From NCBI RefSeq assembly GCF_047948215.1, contig NC_134461.1, positions 128,474,512 through 128,538,511 on the forward strand: DNA of 64,000 nt, given 5' to 3'. Positions 45,070 through 56,929 of this stretch are shown piece by piece. Made by a program: the position numbers and the translations under genes. The stretch is from Lycorma delicatula. Taxonomy: Eukaryota > Arthropoda > Insecta > Hemiptera > Fulgoridae. Under the pieces are notes generated by a model, which worked only from the letters and a program-made list of their open reading frames with translations, made no database searches and was not told where the DNA came from. Numbering within the stretch: the first letter of the stretch is position 1; the number at the start of each line of letters is the position of its first letter.

Positions 45070-48000
45070 AACACAAAATTTATATATTTAAAAAAATAAT
45101 TTATATTCGAGGCTAATGAACCACTCATAAAGACTATATAGATCGATTTAAAGACTTTCGGCGTTCTGACATACAATTATAGACCTATATAGTTAGAAAT
45201 CGTCAGTGATATGTAAAATATTTGAGTATTTCACTCGGGCGCTGATAAAAATCATGCAAATAGAGAAAAACACCGACCCAAGAATGCATTTCTTGAGAAG
45301 AACGTGACTATAATTCAAATTTATTAGAGCAAGAAATCTGATAAGAGATAAGCTGTTCTTTTAATTAAATATTAATGTAGAAAACACGTGTTACGACAAA
45401 ACCCGATACGCTAAAACTTAATTAATAAAACTTGGTGATCTATTTCATGAAACGCTTTTGTAGTCGTGTAAATTATGTAGTTTAGTTGAAACAATTCATA
45501 AATTATGCCGAAATAATTATTAAGTTTGACACTGTAGAACTTCTCCAGATAAAAACCATGTTGATGAACTGAAATGCTATTTTATATGTCGAAGAATTCA
45601 CGCCTATACGTAGTTTGCTAAACAATTTTCTAGGGTTTGGAGAGAAATATGATCGAACATTAATTCTTATGATCTGATAGATTATCTTTCACAAATAAGA
45701 GAAAAATTATTACTATTCTTGACGTATTAGCAATTAAATGATAAATTATAAAAAAAGAGGTTTGTGGTGTACAAGGAAGGGTTCGTGCTTTAAATAGTTC
45801 AGGTAGAATCAAGTCAGGACCGACATGACGTCAAAAATTTAATAGCGTTTTCCTTTTTGAATTGTTAAAAAAGAGGAATCAGGCTCATCAGAAAATAAAA
45901 ACAGGTAAGCGAATATGTCAGAACAGAAATATGTTGGTGGGAAAAGTCGCTGAAATATTTGGTAAAAACATCGGTATTAGACTGGCTATTATTATACAAA
46001 TCACCATTCACTGAATTTATTGGAAAAATAATAGAATTTATTCTTTAAAAAACGATAAATTTGTGATGTATCATGGCGGTTTAAAATTTTTAATTTGATT
46101 TGTATACAACGGATATTCCCTGTTATTTTGAATTTATTTGTTTATGTACAACTAAAAAAGTATCACCTGTCTTTTTAAACTCACAAGAAATTTTTCTGTT
46201 CTGAGAAATTTCCTAATAGTTGGAGTGAATCAGGTAGAATATTTATCTTGAAATAGTAATTTTTTCAATGATATAAACCAATTTATTATTCAGTAAAGAA
46301 AAAAAATAAATAAAAATGGTGCACATCGAACTTACGAGTAATTACACGGTAACAACATTAATTAAAAATTTTAATTTAATTATAAACTTGACTAATAAAA
46401 AATAGATATTAGCATTACTTTATACGCAGCCACACCTCTGTAATCTTGTTGTATTTTACTTGACAGTACAACCTTTCAAATTTAAGTTGAGATTCATCCT
46501 AAATCAAACTACTTTTACTTAGTCAATAAAAAATACATTTTTACTTGTTTCATTTTTACCCACACGTTTTACTTGTACAACAATGTGATATTAAATGTTT
46601 TAATTACATTAAAAATATTTAAAGTAAATTATAATTAAAAATATTTATTCTACAATAATTTAATTAATTAATTAATAGAATGCGTGTTAACCAACGGTAA
46701 TTAAAAAAAAATTAAACTTATCTATTGTGCTGAAGTGAAATTATTTATATACAATTGTACAATGTAATTTATATACAAAATATAAAACTTGGCAACTACT
46801 ATTGTCGTGTTTTTAAAAATCTATTTATTAAAGCAGAATAAAATGATTTTCTAGTAGAAAAAATTAAGCGATAAGAATTATAAAAAAAATTTTACTATAA
46901 AAAAAGAACAAATACACAAAAAACAAAAGTAGCTTTAATCATAAAATGCCCTGGCGATTTAAGCTGAAGTCGGCTATCATGCTAATACTTGTGTATGTAT
47001 ATCATTTTCAAATATTGAAGAGTTTTATATAAAACTCTCTATTTTCATTAACGGTGCTAAAAAAATATGCTTTAAAATTTCGTGCTGTAGTGTCTTCCGC
47101 AGTTTTAGCCATGCAGTGTTACACTATTTTGCTTTCTCCATTTTATTAAGAAAATTAATCTGTACAGTAATTTATAAATTAATATGTAACTATCGATTGT
47201 TAATTGAATATGGTATTTAATTATATTATTTGACAGATTTACGTGTAGTACCGTAAACATTTTAACTTGAATAAATAATAAAAAATAATTTCAATCATTT
47301 TTATTCCTACTGTTAGTAAAAATGGAAAGAGATATTCAAGGGGGCGCAGTGGAAATGAGATTACGTATCATAAGATTTAGAGATTAAGCTCATCTGTTAG
47401 ATGACAAATTAAAGATATAATTAAACGCATATAAAGAAATGCGGCGTTGAAGTGAATTGTAAAATAAGATTTACGTTCAAAAACCGATTATAAAAATTCT
47501 GTTTAAAATGTAAAAGTAGAGGATGTCATTAATTATTAAACGATATACTCACTCAGTACACACTTAGAAAAAGTATGTGTATAGAGATAGATAAATGAAA
47601 AAATAAGAGATAGTATTAAAATTAAACGGTATATACGAAACATTATAAAATGAGAAACTTAAGCCGTGATTTTATAAGAACAAACACTGCTGTCACAATA
47701 GAAGGCGAAAATTAAGCTTAAAACTGATCTCAGGGAAAACTTATATTATTTTGATTATATTATAAACAAACTAATATTAAACCAAAAACTTTACTGTTGA
47801 ACATTGATAGGAGAGAAGTAACAAACAACATTGTTGAATTTTAAATTTAAAAATCATTTTTTTGTCGAAAGTTTTTAATCGTAACATTAAACGGTTTACC
47901 TTCTCTTAAAATTTACTTCATCGTAGAAGATATCTCTTTAGTTAAAATATTCAGCCGTTTATTGATATAAGTTCTATCTACCCAAAAAAGAAGGATACAT

Positions 48001-48425
48001 TAAGTTTAGAAGGAATTCTAATTTGAAGGTATATGTGGTTTTAGTTATTTAAAAAATAAGTTAACGCTCATTTTTGAGATTACAGCTATTTATAATTTTT
48101 CCTTTTCCAGTTATTGCTGCTGCAGCAACGTAGCTGTAAAGGGATATTTTTTTCAAATTTTATACATAGACCTATGTAATAATTAAAAATTATGATAACT
48201 TTTAAATATTTATATATATATATATATTAACATAAGACCGAAAGTGAATTAAAGGTTTAAAAAATTTTATAGTAATAGAGAAGATTTGTTAAATTAACGT
48301 AATATTAGTTATTTAAGCGGTAAAACTTATAAAGAATAGATAATTTAGTAATAATTTACTGGAGAAAGCAAAAAGCAGGTGGGCTACTGCATCATGTTGT
48401 TGAGAGTTTTCCTGTAAAGAGTTAC
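45070..48425. other. AT-rich spacer
   Basis: No gene. A perfect 20-bp palindrome, agagttttatataaaactct, lies at 47019-47038. Nothing else stands out. Confidence 0.5.
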
Positions 48426-48524
48426 CTAGAAAATTAGTCTTGTCAGCCGAAAGTTGTACAAGTACTACTTTTCCTCTGCAGCTTGACAACTCGTGTTTGT
48501 GTTCTAGTAGTCGTTCCAGGATGT
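48426..48524 (-). CDS. Candidate coding exon (unrecognised)
   Basis: On the minus strand a pyrimidine-rich acceptor (ttttctttgtttcctag) precedes 99 bases that end at a good donor (ttctag/gtaac). One frame is open across them and reads ILERLLEHKHELSSCRGKVV followed by LVQLSADKTNFL, and it stays open beyond the donor for another 35 codons. The interval is clearly less AT-rich than the surrounding kilobases. I do not recognise the protein. The plus strand also offers an acceptor-like ttttcctctgcag at 48469-48481, so strand is uncertain. No neighbouring exon was found. Confidence 0.25.
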
Positions 48525-49144
48525 CTAGGAAACAAAGAAAACAATGTTTTAACTTTAAACGATGATGTAAATAATGAATATTAAATTGTTGTTGGAACTT
48601 GTCTTAATAGATTTAAGTTTAATATTATTTAATAAAATTGAAATTATGAAATAAATCGATTAAATAAAACAAATAAAAAATAAAAAAATCCTGTAGAAAA
48701 CAATTTTTACGTTTTAAAAGTAGTTTATTCGTAAATAAAAGGTTTGCTTTTAATAATCTGTTTGTAATTTTATTTCTAAACGTGTAATTTTTATTTTCAA
48801 ATATAATATCATATTCTACTGTATTCTCAAAAATGAAAACGATGATAAATTTACTTTAAAATTATTAAAAATTATAATGATTCAATTTAAGATTATTCTA
48901 AATGAAACTGATCTTCCAAAGAACCGATAGAGTTAAAGAAGGAGCTGCATCATTACATTTCACGATGATGCAAGTAAAATTTCCATCCTCCTTACAAAAT
49001 TTTAGTTTCCGTTCTTTCTTAATTTTTCGTAAGTTTAGACATAGAAAAATTCTTTCGCCATTGCAAATCTAGGTTTCCGGTTACGGATGCAGTAACTTAG
49101 ATAATCGAGCTTCCAGAAATTGTAATACTCAAATTTATTCTACA
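48525..49144. other. AT-rich spacer
   Basis: Nothing recognised. Confidence 0.45.
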
Positions 49145-49690
49145 CAGTGTCCCGTTTGAGATTCTCTTATTTTTATTTAATTATATTTACCAAAACATTA
49201 GACATATCGACACGAAACAAAAATTAAATTAAAGCCTGTCTTATCAATTTATAATAAGAACTCACATTACATCACATCACTTCCACGTGTTTCCCATGTC
49301 ACACGAAAAATGCCCAACCGGAAGATGATTTCTTGCCATGTTCGTTGAAGAATTTCTGCTGTAATGGTTGAAACGGTATTTAACGTTCTCACGTACCTTC
49401 TGGATATTTCGTACTTTTGTCGTATAGACCCTGTCTTTGATTTAACCCCAGAAGAAGAAGAAGTTCGGAGAGGTTATGTCTGTCGATGTGGTTGGCCAGA
49501 AAATTGAACCACCTCTTCCAATTAACCTACCAAAAACGTCTCATCCAGTCTTTCCCTTATCTCAAGGAGCCAGTGCGGGGAGCACCATCTTGCTGGAAGA
49601 GGATATTAAGATGTCTGTGCTCAATTTGTGGGAACGCAAACTCTTCTAACATGTCAAGATTCCTTGTAGGTGGAAAAGAAGATAATGTAC
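49145..49690 (-). pseudogene. Tc1/mariner transposase, 3' half
   Basis: Minus-strand translation gives NLDMLEEFAFPQIEHRHLNI then LFQQDGAP at about 49600, the segment around the second catalytic Asp (Q-Q-D-G-A). Then come LDETFLGRLIGRGGSIFWPT, a decayed S-P-D-L-T-P-type block, and KDRVYTTKVRNIQ near 49420. A frameshift follows the QQDGAP block and stops occur after it. The left end at 49145 begins cagtgtcccgtttgaga, which looks like a terminal inverted repeat. The other end and the N-terminal half are missing. The plus-strand open frame at 49486-49743 is a shadow. Confidence 0.78.
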
Positions 49691-50696
49691 GTTATCTTCT
49701 AACACGTGTTTTCTTTTCTCTTCTCCTAATTCCTTATTATTAATTGCAAATCTTCTAACATTTCATTTATTTTTCTCACACACAACTCTTTCTCTCCAAA
49801 TAAACAAGAAGAAAACTTGACATACGTGTTTCCAAACGATAGATCTGGTTTTTCTGTAACTTATCACAATACTTCGCCTTTGAGAATGGGCATTATTATG
49901 ATTACGTTACAATTTTAAATAAATTTCCATTTCAAAAATTTTCCCACCAATTTATTTAAAATACAGTTAAAAGATTTTCGTTTATTAATAAGTTATTATT
50001 ATTATCATCTGGTTTTTTCAATTAGAGTAAGGTTGACTGCAAGGATCACATTTCAGCAGTTACACCGCAAGAAATATGGCTTTGTTAACAGTATTATCCG
50101 ATCATCACTCGCCTCACTAAATTAGTTGCCTCCAGTATTATAACCTTCTACAACAGTTGTATTATCCTGTGGTGTTCACCTAATCGCTCAAAATGTTTTG
50201 TAAGACTCTTTGAAATTTTCCCCCCTTTCCATGTATTATCGGAACTATAATGGCATTGTGTTTGAGCTACATGTTATTGATCTTATCTGCCAAAAGCGTA
50301 TATTTCTGTATTTTTTCGTCTCTTCTCTTCCTCCTATTTACTAAGATTCATGGACAACTGGACAGCAATATCGACAATAAACTTCAGATTTTTAGACTTA
50401 TCCATGTATTAATGTCTGGTTTATTTTTTACTATTGTTCTAGCTGTCACTATGACAAGGTTACAGTAGATCTTGAAATCATCTGTTTCAATAATAAATTT
50501 CGACATGAATCAATTCAGATTATGAAGAATTTGCTGTTACACTATTTCCGCAATATAAATGTGCCTTCTATTGTACTTCTTTGCACCAGTACAAAAACAT
50601 AGAGCCTAGTGCATATGCTTTATGTTTTTCATGATTATTATTAATTAAAATTTGTTTTTATAAAATCTTAAATATTCTGCGACCTGTTTAAGATGT
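49691..50696. other. AT-rich spacer
   Basis: The hydrophobic plus-strand frame at 50250-50468 has no recognisable domain and is probably composition-driven. Nothing else supported. Confidence 0.45.
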
Positions 50697-50705
50697 ACAT
50701 ACGAG

Positions 50706-51087
50706 TTTTTTTTTGTCTTCAGTCATTTGACTGGTTTGATGCAGCTCTCCAAGATTCCCTATCTAGTGCTAGTCGTTTCATTTCAGTATACCCTCTACAT
50801 CCTACATCCCTAACAATTTGTTTTACATATTCCAAACGTGGCCTGCCTACACAATTTTTCCCTTCTACCTGTCCTTCCAATATTAAAGCGACTATTCCAG
50901 GATGCCTTAGTATGTGGCCTATAAGTCTGGCTCTTCTTTTAACTATATTTTTCCAAACGCTTCTTTCTTCATCTATTTGCCGCAATACCTCTTCATTTGT
51001 CACTTTATCCACCCGTCTAATTTTTAACATTCTCCTATAGCACCGCATTTCAAAAGCTTCTAATCTTTTCTTCTCAGATAAATAAAC
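50706..51087 (-). mobile_element. Second copy of the RTE-like LINE, strongly truncated
   Basis: The minus-strand 3' end of the element found at 35102: a T9 run (poly(A) on the minus strand) at 50706-50714, then the ORF2 C-terminus ending ASNQSND. The overlapping 109 residues from MRCYRRMLKI differ at only four positions. It is flanked by the 9-bp direct repeat acatacgag at 50697-50705 and 51088-51096. Seven bases (aataaac, 51081-51087) at its 5' end do not match the other copy and may be untemplated. The plus-strand frame at 50693-51040 is a shadow. Confidence 0.9.
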
Positions 51088-51096
51088 ACATACGAG

Positions 51097-52006
51097 TATG
51101 TGTTTATTATTTTCATATACGTTATCTCATATGTTCATATATTAAAAAATTAATATGTACTGTAATGAACACATATTTTTTGTATTACTAATTATATATT
51201 TGTAATATTGCCCTGATGACGATTTTAATCTACGATTATATCTTACTCATCCAAGCAAATTTTGAGACAGTTTTTTTACCCGTATACTATAACATACGTA
51301 TATATATATATATCCATTCGTGACGTGATCTATTTAATGTATTACAATAAAAGATGTGTTTTATGTACTTTAAAATGTATTTCTTGTTCAGCGAATAAAG
51401 TTACTTTATACTTTCAAAAAATTACCAAGAAAATATTAATTTTAAATTTATTTTTTAATTAGAAATTATATTTCAGTACGCGATTCGAGTTTTGGTTTGC
51501 TTAGTATCAAGAAAAAATTTATTAATTTACCTTTTTTCTCCGTTAGATATATTTCTTCTCGTAGTCCATTATATATCTTTTATTCTGGAATTTGTATAAG
51601 CGAAGGAAAAGAATTAACCAAATAAATTAATTTTATATCATCGACTCCGATACGATTATATTTTTACCTTTTAAATATATTTTTAATCATGTTCATATAT
51701 TTTTCTATATTCTGACGAAGCAAAGTTCTTTGCAAAAGCTCTTAAAATAGAGAAAAAAAGAAATAATATTAAGCAGTAAGTGAACTGAGAATTTGGTTTT
51801 TAAAAATACATAATTATTATAATATAATAATTAATATTAATTTAATATATTATTAATATAATAATTATTATGATGTATTATACATAATTATTTTGCTGCT
51901 AGGATCCAGTTTGCTAAATATTTATTAATAAAATTATTTACGTAAGATTTTACTAAATACTCTTATATTAGTATTTATAAATATATATTTTCGCAGGCGT
52001 TAACAA
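51097..52006. other. AT-rich spacer
   Basis: Short (TA)n tract at about 51299-51312. The rest is AT-rich and unrecognised. Confidence 0.5.
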
Positions 52007-52395
52007 ATTAGATAACCTTTAAATAATTTTTTCAACCGATAAACATGTACAAATGGAATTTAGTAAATGTCTGTACCTCGATACGTTCAATATTTTTTTT
52101 TTTTTTTTTTGAGAATAAAACTACCATACTCCTAGCACGTAAGAGAAATAAGACCTCACAGAAGGTAAATCAAAATTTTTAAATGTAAAGGATAGGATTG
52201 TCCCAAATCATTTTAAAGGACATTCATAAAATATAACCTACCTTTACATTTTGCGGGTGTAGTGATTTCAAAAAAAAAAAAAAACATAGATTGTTTCGAG
52301 CCAAGCATTTGCTAAATTTGATTATTTTTTGTAATAGTTGAGAGGCTTTTTATGAGTTTCATTCATGTATGACTACCATAAAGGATTATGGTTCT
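52007..52395 (-). mobile_element. MITE copy 3
   Basis: Contains, as complement, gtgctaggagtatggtagtt, which matches gatgctaggagtacggtagt in the copy at 32413. The left end is cctttaaataattttttcaa. It carries a T16-17 run at about 52091-52110. Right end uncertain. Confidence 0.5.
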
Positions 52396-52591
52396 ACTAA
52401 GTATATATATATATAGTTACTTAAAATTGAACTTTGCTATTTTTTTATATTATTCTGAGTAATTTTTAATACATATACTCGTCGTATACAGTATACGAAT
52501 CAGTCTCGTGTTTATATTACGTTCGGTTTTTGTTAATTTATGAATAATAATTTAATATATATACACCTTATTCACACTAATTTACCTTCAT

Positions 52592-52800
52592 TAAAATAAT
52601 TTTTGCCACCACAACCATTTCTGTGCTCAAGATCCTTTCATTTTTAGCTCCTCTCATTAAAACCTAAAATTATTGCCGCCGCTGTATTCAAGACCCCCTC
52701 ATTTTGTTAAGCCCCTCTCATCTTAGGTCTCTTATATATAAAAATAATTGCCGCTGTCACCGTGTTTAAAACACCCTTCAGTTTAGCTTATTGACTGACA
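52592..52800. repeat. Degenerate tandem repeat, about 72-bp unit
   Basis: Three successive units share the order a(a/t)aat(t)attgccgcc, tgt.(t)tcaagac(c)ccctca, then a(a)gcccctctcat. The third is partial. The units differ at many positions, so the array is old. Confidence 0.6.
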
Positions 52801-53159
52801 GTAGCCAATTATTATTAAATACAAGATTTAATAGGATTTCTTAGCTGCCCGTTTATTTTTTATGAAAAATAAACCGGCAGTGTATTTTTTACTTTCTGTT
52901 AGAAATTTGATCGATTAAGAAAAGATGGACTGTTATATATATATATTTAGATTTGCCTCTTCATCTACTATCATGTTCAATAATCCTTCCTACGGGGTTT
53001 TCACCATTTCCCTTGGAAAATCAAGTGTAAATCTTCCCTACTGGTCTCAAAGCTGCACCAAATTTAACTGACATTCCCAAAATCCCGGATTATTTGTGAG
53101 CACATCAGCAGATAGTAAATTTTTTTAACATTCCAAGAAAAATAGTTTAAAATCTGCCA
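52801..53159. other. Spacer
   Basis: Nothing recognised. It may include the N-terminal part of the transposase that follows, but I cannot read it. Confidence 0.35.
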
Positions 53160-53820
53160 CTACGAGAACATCCATGCTGAAAATATCACTGCGTTTAATT
53201 CTTTAATTCATAAACTTAGTCTGAAGTCGTAACGCTCAAGAATTTTACACGGTCTTCTGAAGAATTATCTAGACCGACCGTTGCAATTCTATGAAATCAT
53301 GCGTAATCATATTTCTGACTAATGAGATCTACTTGATAAGATCATCTTATCAGATAAGGGCTGTCTTAAGTCGTCTGGGCATCAGAATAAACATAACTGT
53401 GTTTATTGGGCAGATTTCAATCCTCATTTGACTATTGGATCTCAACTGAACTAGCCAGGCGTCACAGTATGATAACTCCAGTGAAAGCGTTCTAGGATCA
53501 GTTTTCTGCAATGAAATTGCTGATCGGAAAAATTACTTAAATATGTTGCAGATGCCTCGACTCATAACCAGGGTTAACTTCGAAGTATCGATTAGTCGCC
53601 CGACCTTCACTAGCGAACTTTTTTTTTGTGAGTAGTGAAAAATATGGTACATGAGAGAAAGTTCCAAACAATAGACGAAATAAAAGAGTTCATCGCAGAA
53701 TTATTTATGGGCATTTATTCAGACCACAGTTTTTGTGAACTGTCTGTTAAAGTTTTTCAAATACGTTGGTTGTTTGTTGTAACGTTAATGGGAGGCTATT
53801 TCAAGCACTACAGAGATTAA
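53160..53820 (+). pseudogene. Tc1/mariner transposase, catalytic domain and C terminus
   Basis: Mixed-frame translation gives DLLDKIILSDKGCLKSSGHQ then NKHNCVYWADFNPHLTIG near 53385-53445, where the family has its first catalytic Asp (here in a decayed S-D-K/E block). A PGVTVW-like block, ENYLNMLQ-type (KNYLNMLQMPRL, 53530) and the C-terminal RKFQTIDEIKEFIAELFMGI, ending YFKHYRD at 53820, follow. The final 61-codon stretch is open and the rest is broken by stops and frameshifts. The QQDGA block is not recognisable. This is a different lineage from the elements at 15302 and 22925. Confidence 0.72.
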
Positions 53821-55329
53821 CCAGTGTTACACAAGTAAACAACTAGTATTGTAAACGAAATTTGCATAAAATTATATTAAATATTACGAATAATAACAAA
53901 ACAAACCGTTGTTTAATATTTAAATTTCATTATTTATTACCATTACTTCATAAAAATACAATACTGTTTACCTACTTTTTGCTCACCCTATATGTTAATG
54001 GAATATTAATATTAAAAAAAAGCATAAGAGTAGCATTAATGGAAAAATAAAATCAGGAATGTAGAGAAGGCTACAACTGAAAAGCAAATATAAACGTGGA
54101 CTACAAAGTAATTATTCAAATCTAAACGTTCTCTTATATAACAAAAATAAACTAAAACATAACTAAATGAAAAGTAACGCGTAGAAATAACTAAAAGTTT
54201 CTAAATGAATAAACACACAGAAAAAAATTCAAATAAAAATTCATGGACAATAGAATTACCATAACGTAACCTGAATTTTACGATATACAATCAAAATAAA
54301 ATAGATAAAGGAATGAAATAAAAAGGTTAGAAGTGTAAACTAAATTTGAATAAATAACCGATATATTCGGGTGAGAATAGAATATAGAATATTAACATCG
54401 ATGATATGATAAGCAGCAGTTTTCAGTTAAAACAAACAACGAAACGATACGATAAAAATAATCGATTGAAGCTTAAATAAAGGTCGGCTGTGTTCTTAAA
54501 AGAAATAATTTCTTAATTATTAGATAAAGACTCCTCGATTGCTATCCTATGTAAGAAATATCGATTTTTACATTGAAAGTCAATAAAAAATTACCAAATT
54601 AGAAACGATTTAAATTTGCTTATTTTAATTTCTTCTCGAAGAAATAATTAAATTTTATTTTCCGAAGAATTATTCTCTAATCGAGATAAGCTTAAGCCTT
54701 TCCAAAAAACCATCTACCCAAAGGATATTTATGCTACAGGAGAATTTAGGAAATCCAGATTTATCTGACAGTTATTCCATTGGAGTAGGTATTCTCGGGT
54801 AAAGGAATGGAAATAACCGTCTCCTAGTCGGTTCATATATCCAGTTATATTAAGGATATATTAGTAATTGGTTCTGACACCTCTATAAGGACTTTACAGG
54901 GTCAAGCTTACGTCTATACGACAAAGCGGAGATAGGTATATAGGACGATCTCAAAGAGAAACAGCAGTATGAAATCAAAGAACGTTAAACGAAGTAAAAA
55001 GCTCAAACTTCCCTCCAGATCAATTTATCTACAATTTTTCTTGATTAGAGTATTATTAAATAGAATGGGAACTACATATTATCCATCAAGATCTTTGGTG
55101 ACCAGTTGCTTCTCTCTTATAGGAAAAAATGGTTCTTTGTTATAGGTTAAAATAATGTAATTTCCGTTATTTCAACCTTATTTTATAATCACTGATGTAA
55201 AGAATACTTTCCAAACGTCTATTCTTAAAATTATAAAAAAAAGATTTCCTGCCGTCTGGGAACAAATGTATGATACGTAAAGAAACCTATTAGCCCTTTA
55301 CTGGAATTGTGTGATGTGAAAAAACCTGA
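53821..55329. other. AT-rich spacer, nothing recognised
   Basis: No supported feature. Confidence 0.5.
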
Positions 55330-56064
55330 CAACACAAGTTGTAGGACTTTCCCGGAACGCGGTATTACCGCCTGACCTACAACTGTGGGTTATTTCTGAT
55401 GCACGCCTTACACTTACAACTTATTGTAGAATATACTTTATTTAAATATAATATTTTTTTGTTTATTTAATTCAATGATTATAACTAAAGCGCGCGCGCA
55501 TACCGTATTTAATTCGCGCGGGCGTGGCGAGTATTTAATTCTAGCAGCGACGGTCGGCAATAACTAAACTAATGTAATATTTCACAACTTCACAGCAGGA
55601 ATTTTGCTTTTACGGTCGGCAGATCGGTGTAAGCGCAAAGCTTAACGTACTAGATACCGAGTAGACGGGGCGATCGAGTTCGAGACCCAACCAGACCGAT
55701 TTACTTTTTTAAACTTTAAATATTATTCATTTATTTAATTCTACCGCTCACTTGTGACGTCAAAACATAACAGTTGACTACAACAGTACTCTTTTGGGGT
55801 GGAAGTGAGATTTTACAAACTTTTTTTTATTGTAGATATTCTTATTTTTAATCGTTAACAAATGAGCCTAAGAAAAATATGACCTTAATTAGGCAAAATC
55901 TCGAGATACTGAGGGTGACCTTGCTCTACAGCCTCACCTTATTGACCTTTTAAATTGAAAAAAAAAATAGCATCAATGCCCTTCATATAAAGAAGTAATC
56001 TGACCGAGTTTTGTCAAAATCGGTCCAGTAGTTCTGGAGGTATAAGGTGATTTAGAGGCAAACA

Positions 56065-56070
<6 letters not shown>
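55330..56070 (+). repeat. Hairpin-plus-tRNA-like dispersed repeat, copy 1
   Basis: The repeat opens with an inverted repeat (agttgtagg at 55337-55345, cctacaact at 55376-55384) holding the inner palindrome gcggtattaccgc. A tRNA-like part follows near 55615-55700 with a B-box-like gatcgagttcgagaccc. The last part includes gagatactgagggtgacctt and cggtccagtagttctggagg. It ends at a (AC)n tract. The whole is matched by 59990-61030, apart from an insertion in that copy. Confidence 0.75.
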
Positions 56071-56127
<57 letters not shown>

Positions 56128-56135
56128 AACAAACA
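56071..56135. repeat. (AC)n microsatellite
   Basis: An (AC)26 tract continues into aaac repeats. It begins directly at the end of the repeat above, as is common for arthropod repeats with microsatellite tails. The Cys/Val reverse-strand frame over it is an artefact. Confidence 0.95.
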
Positions 56136-56929
56136 CACATACGAAAATTTCCATCCGGTTTTTGGGTTCCTTAGAACGTCAAGATCTGGTAAAAACCGCA
56201 TATGCCCAAATTGAACCGATAACGTAACTTTCCCTTCTAGAGATATAGCGCTATTTTGACGGGAAAATAAGATGACATAAAACATTACTGGATCTTAAAT
56301 TTACCTTCAAAGGGGTTAAGAATAACTAAATAGAAGGCTTAAAAGCTAGTCAAAAACAGGAGTAATTTTTGGTTATTTTTTTAATTTACTTGACTTTACA
56401 CCCAATACTAATAAATGAGCTAAAGAATTCTAGAATAACACAAGTGTTAAAGAACGACTCGGAAGGATCTCTTAAAAAAAGTTAAAAGTTTCACTGTAGA
56501 TAAAATTGTTGAAATTGGTAAAATTAAAAAAAAAATTATTCAAAATTTTTTTTGAAATGGACTAGCAAATTCCTGTCGGTGCTTATAATGAAAGTAATAC
56601 AGTATATCAGTCATTCTTGAATAACGTTTATTTACTCGTATACAAGCATTTTTTCATGTAACGTAAAATATTAACGTATTTTTACCAATACATATACAGA
56701 TAAAAAACTGACAAATTTTTTTTTAGAAAAACATAAACCTTTAAAATTTTAATATGACAGTTGAAAAATTATTGAAATTCGCCATGTCCTCATAAATTAA
56801 CGCAAACATCATCGCGTGAGAAATATTGATTTTTGTAAACTGAAATCGCTTCGGCAGATAATATTGGAAACTGTGATCCTATTTTTTGACAGCAATTTTT
56901 GCTAATTTATCTATAGATGATTTGATTAC
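56136..56929. other. AT-rich spacer
   Basis: Nothing recognised. Confidence 0.4.

Noticed and set aside
49486..49743. 85-codon plus-strand open frame
   Set aside because: Antisense of the transposase fragment, whose minus-strand translation shows family motifs.
50250..50468. 72-codon frame with two hydrophobic stretches
   Set aside because: Composition effect in AT-rich DNA, with no recognisable receptor or transporter motif.
50693..51040. 115-codon plus-strand open frame
   Set aside because: It is the antisense of the LINE ORF2 fragment on the minus strand.
52592..52800. CRISPR-like repeat array
   Set aside because: The units are contiguous and diverged with no unique spacers, and the DNA is eukaryotic.
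56052..56285. Cys-Val-rich reverse-strand frame
   Set aside because: It is an (AC)n microsatellite translated.
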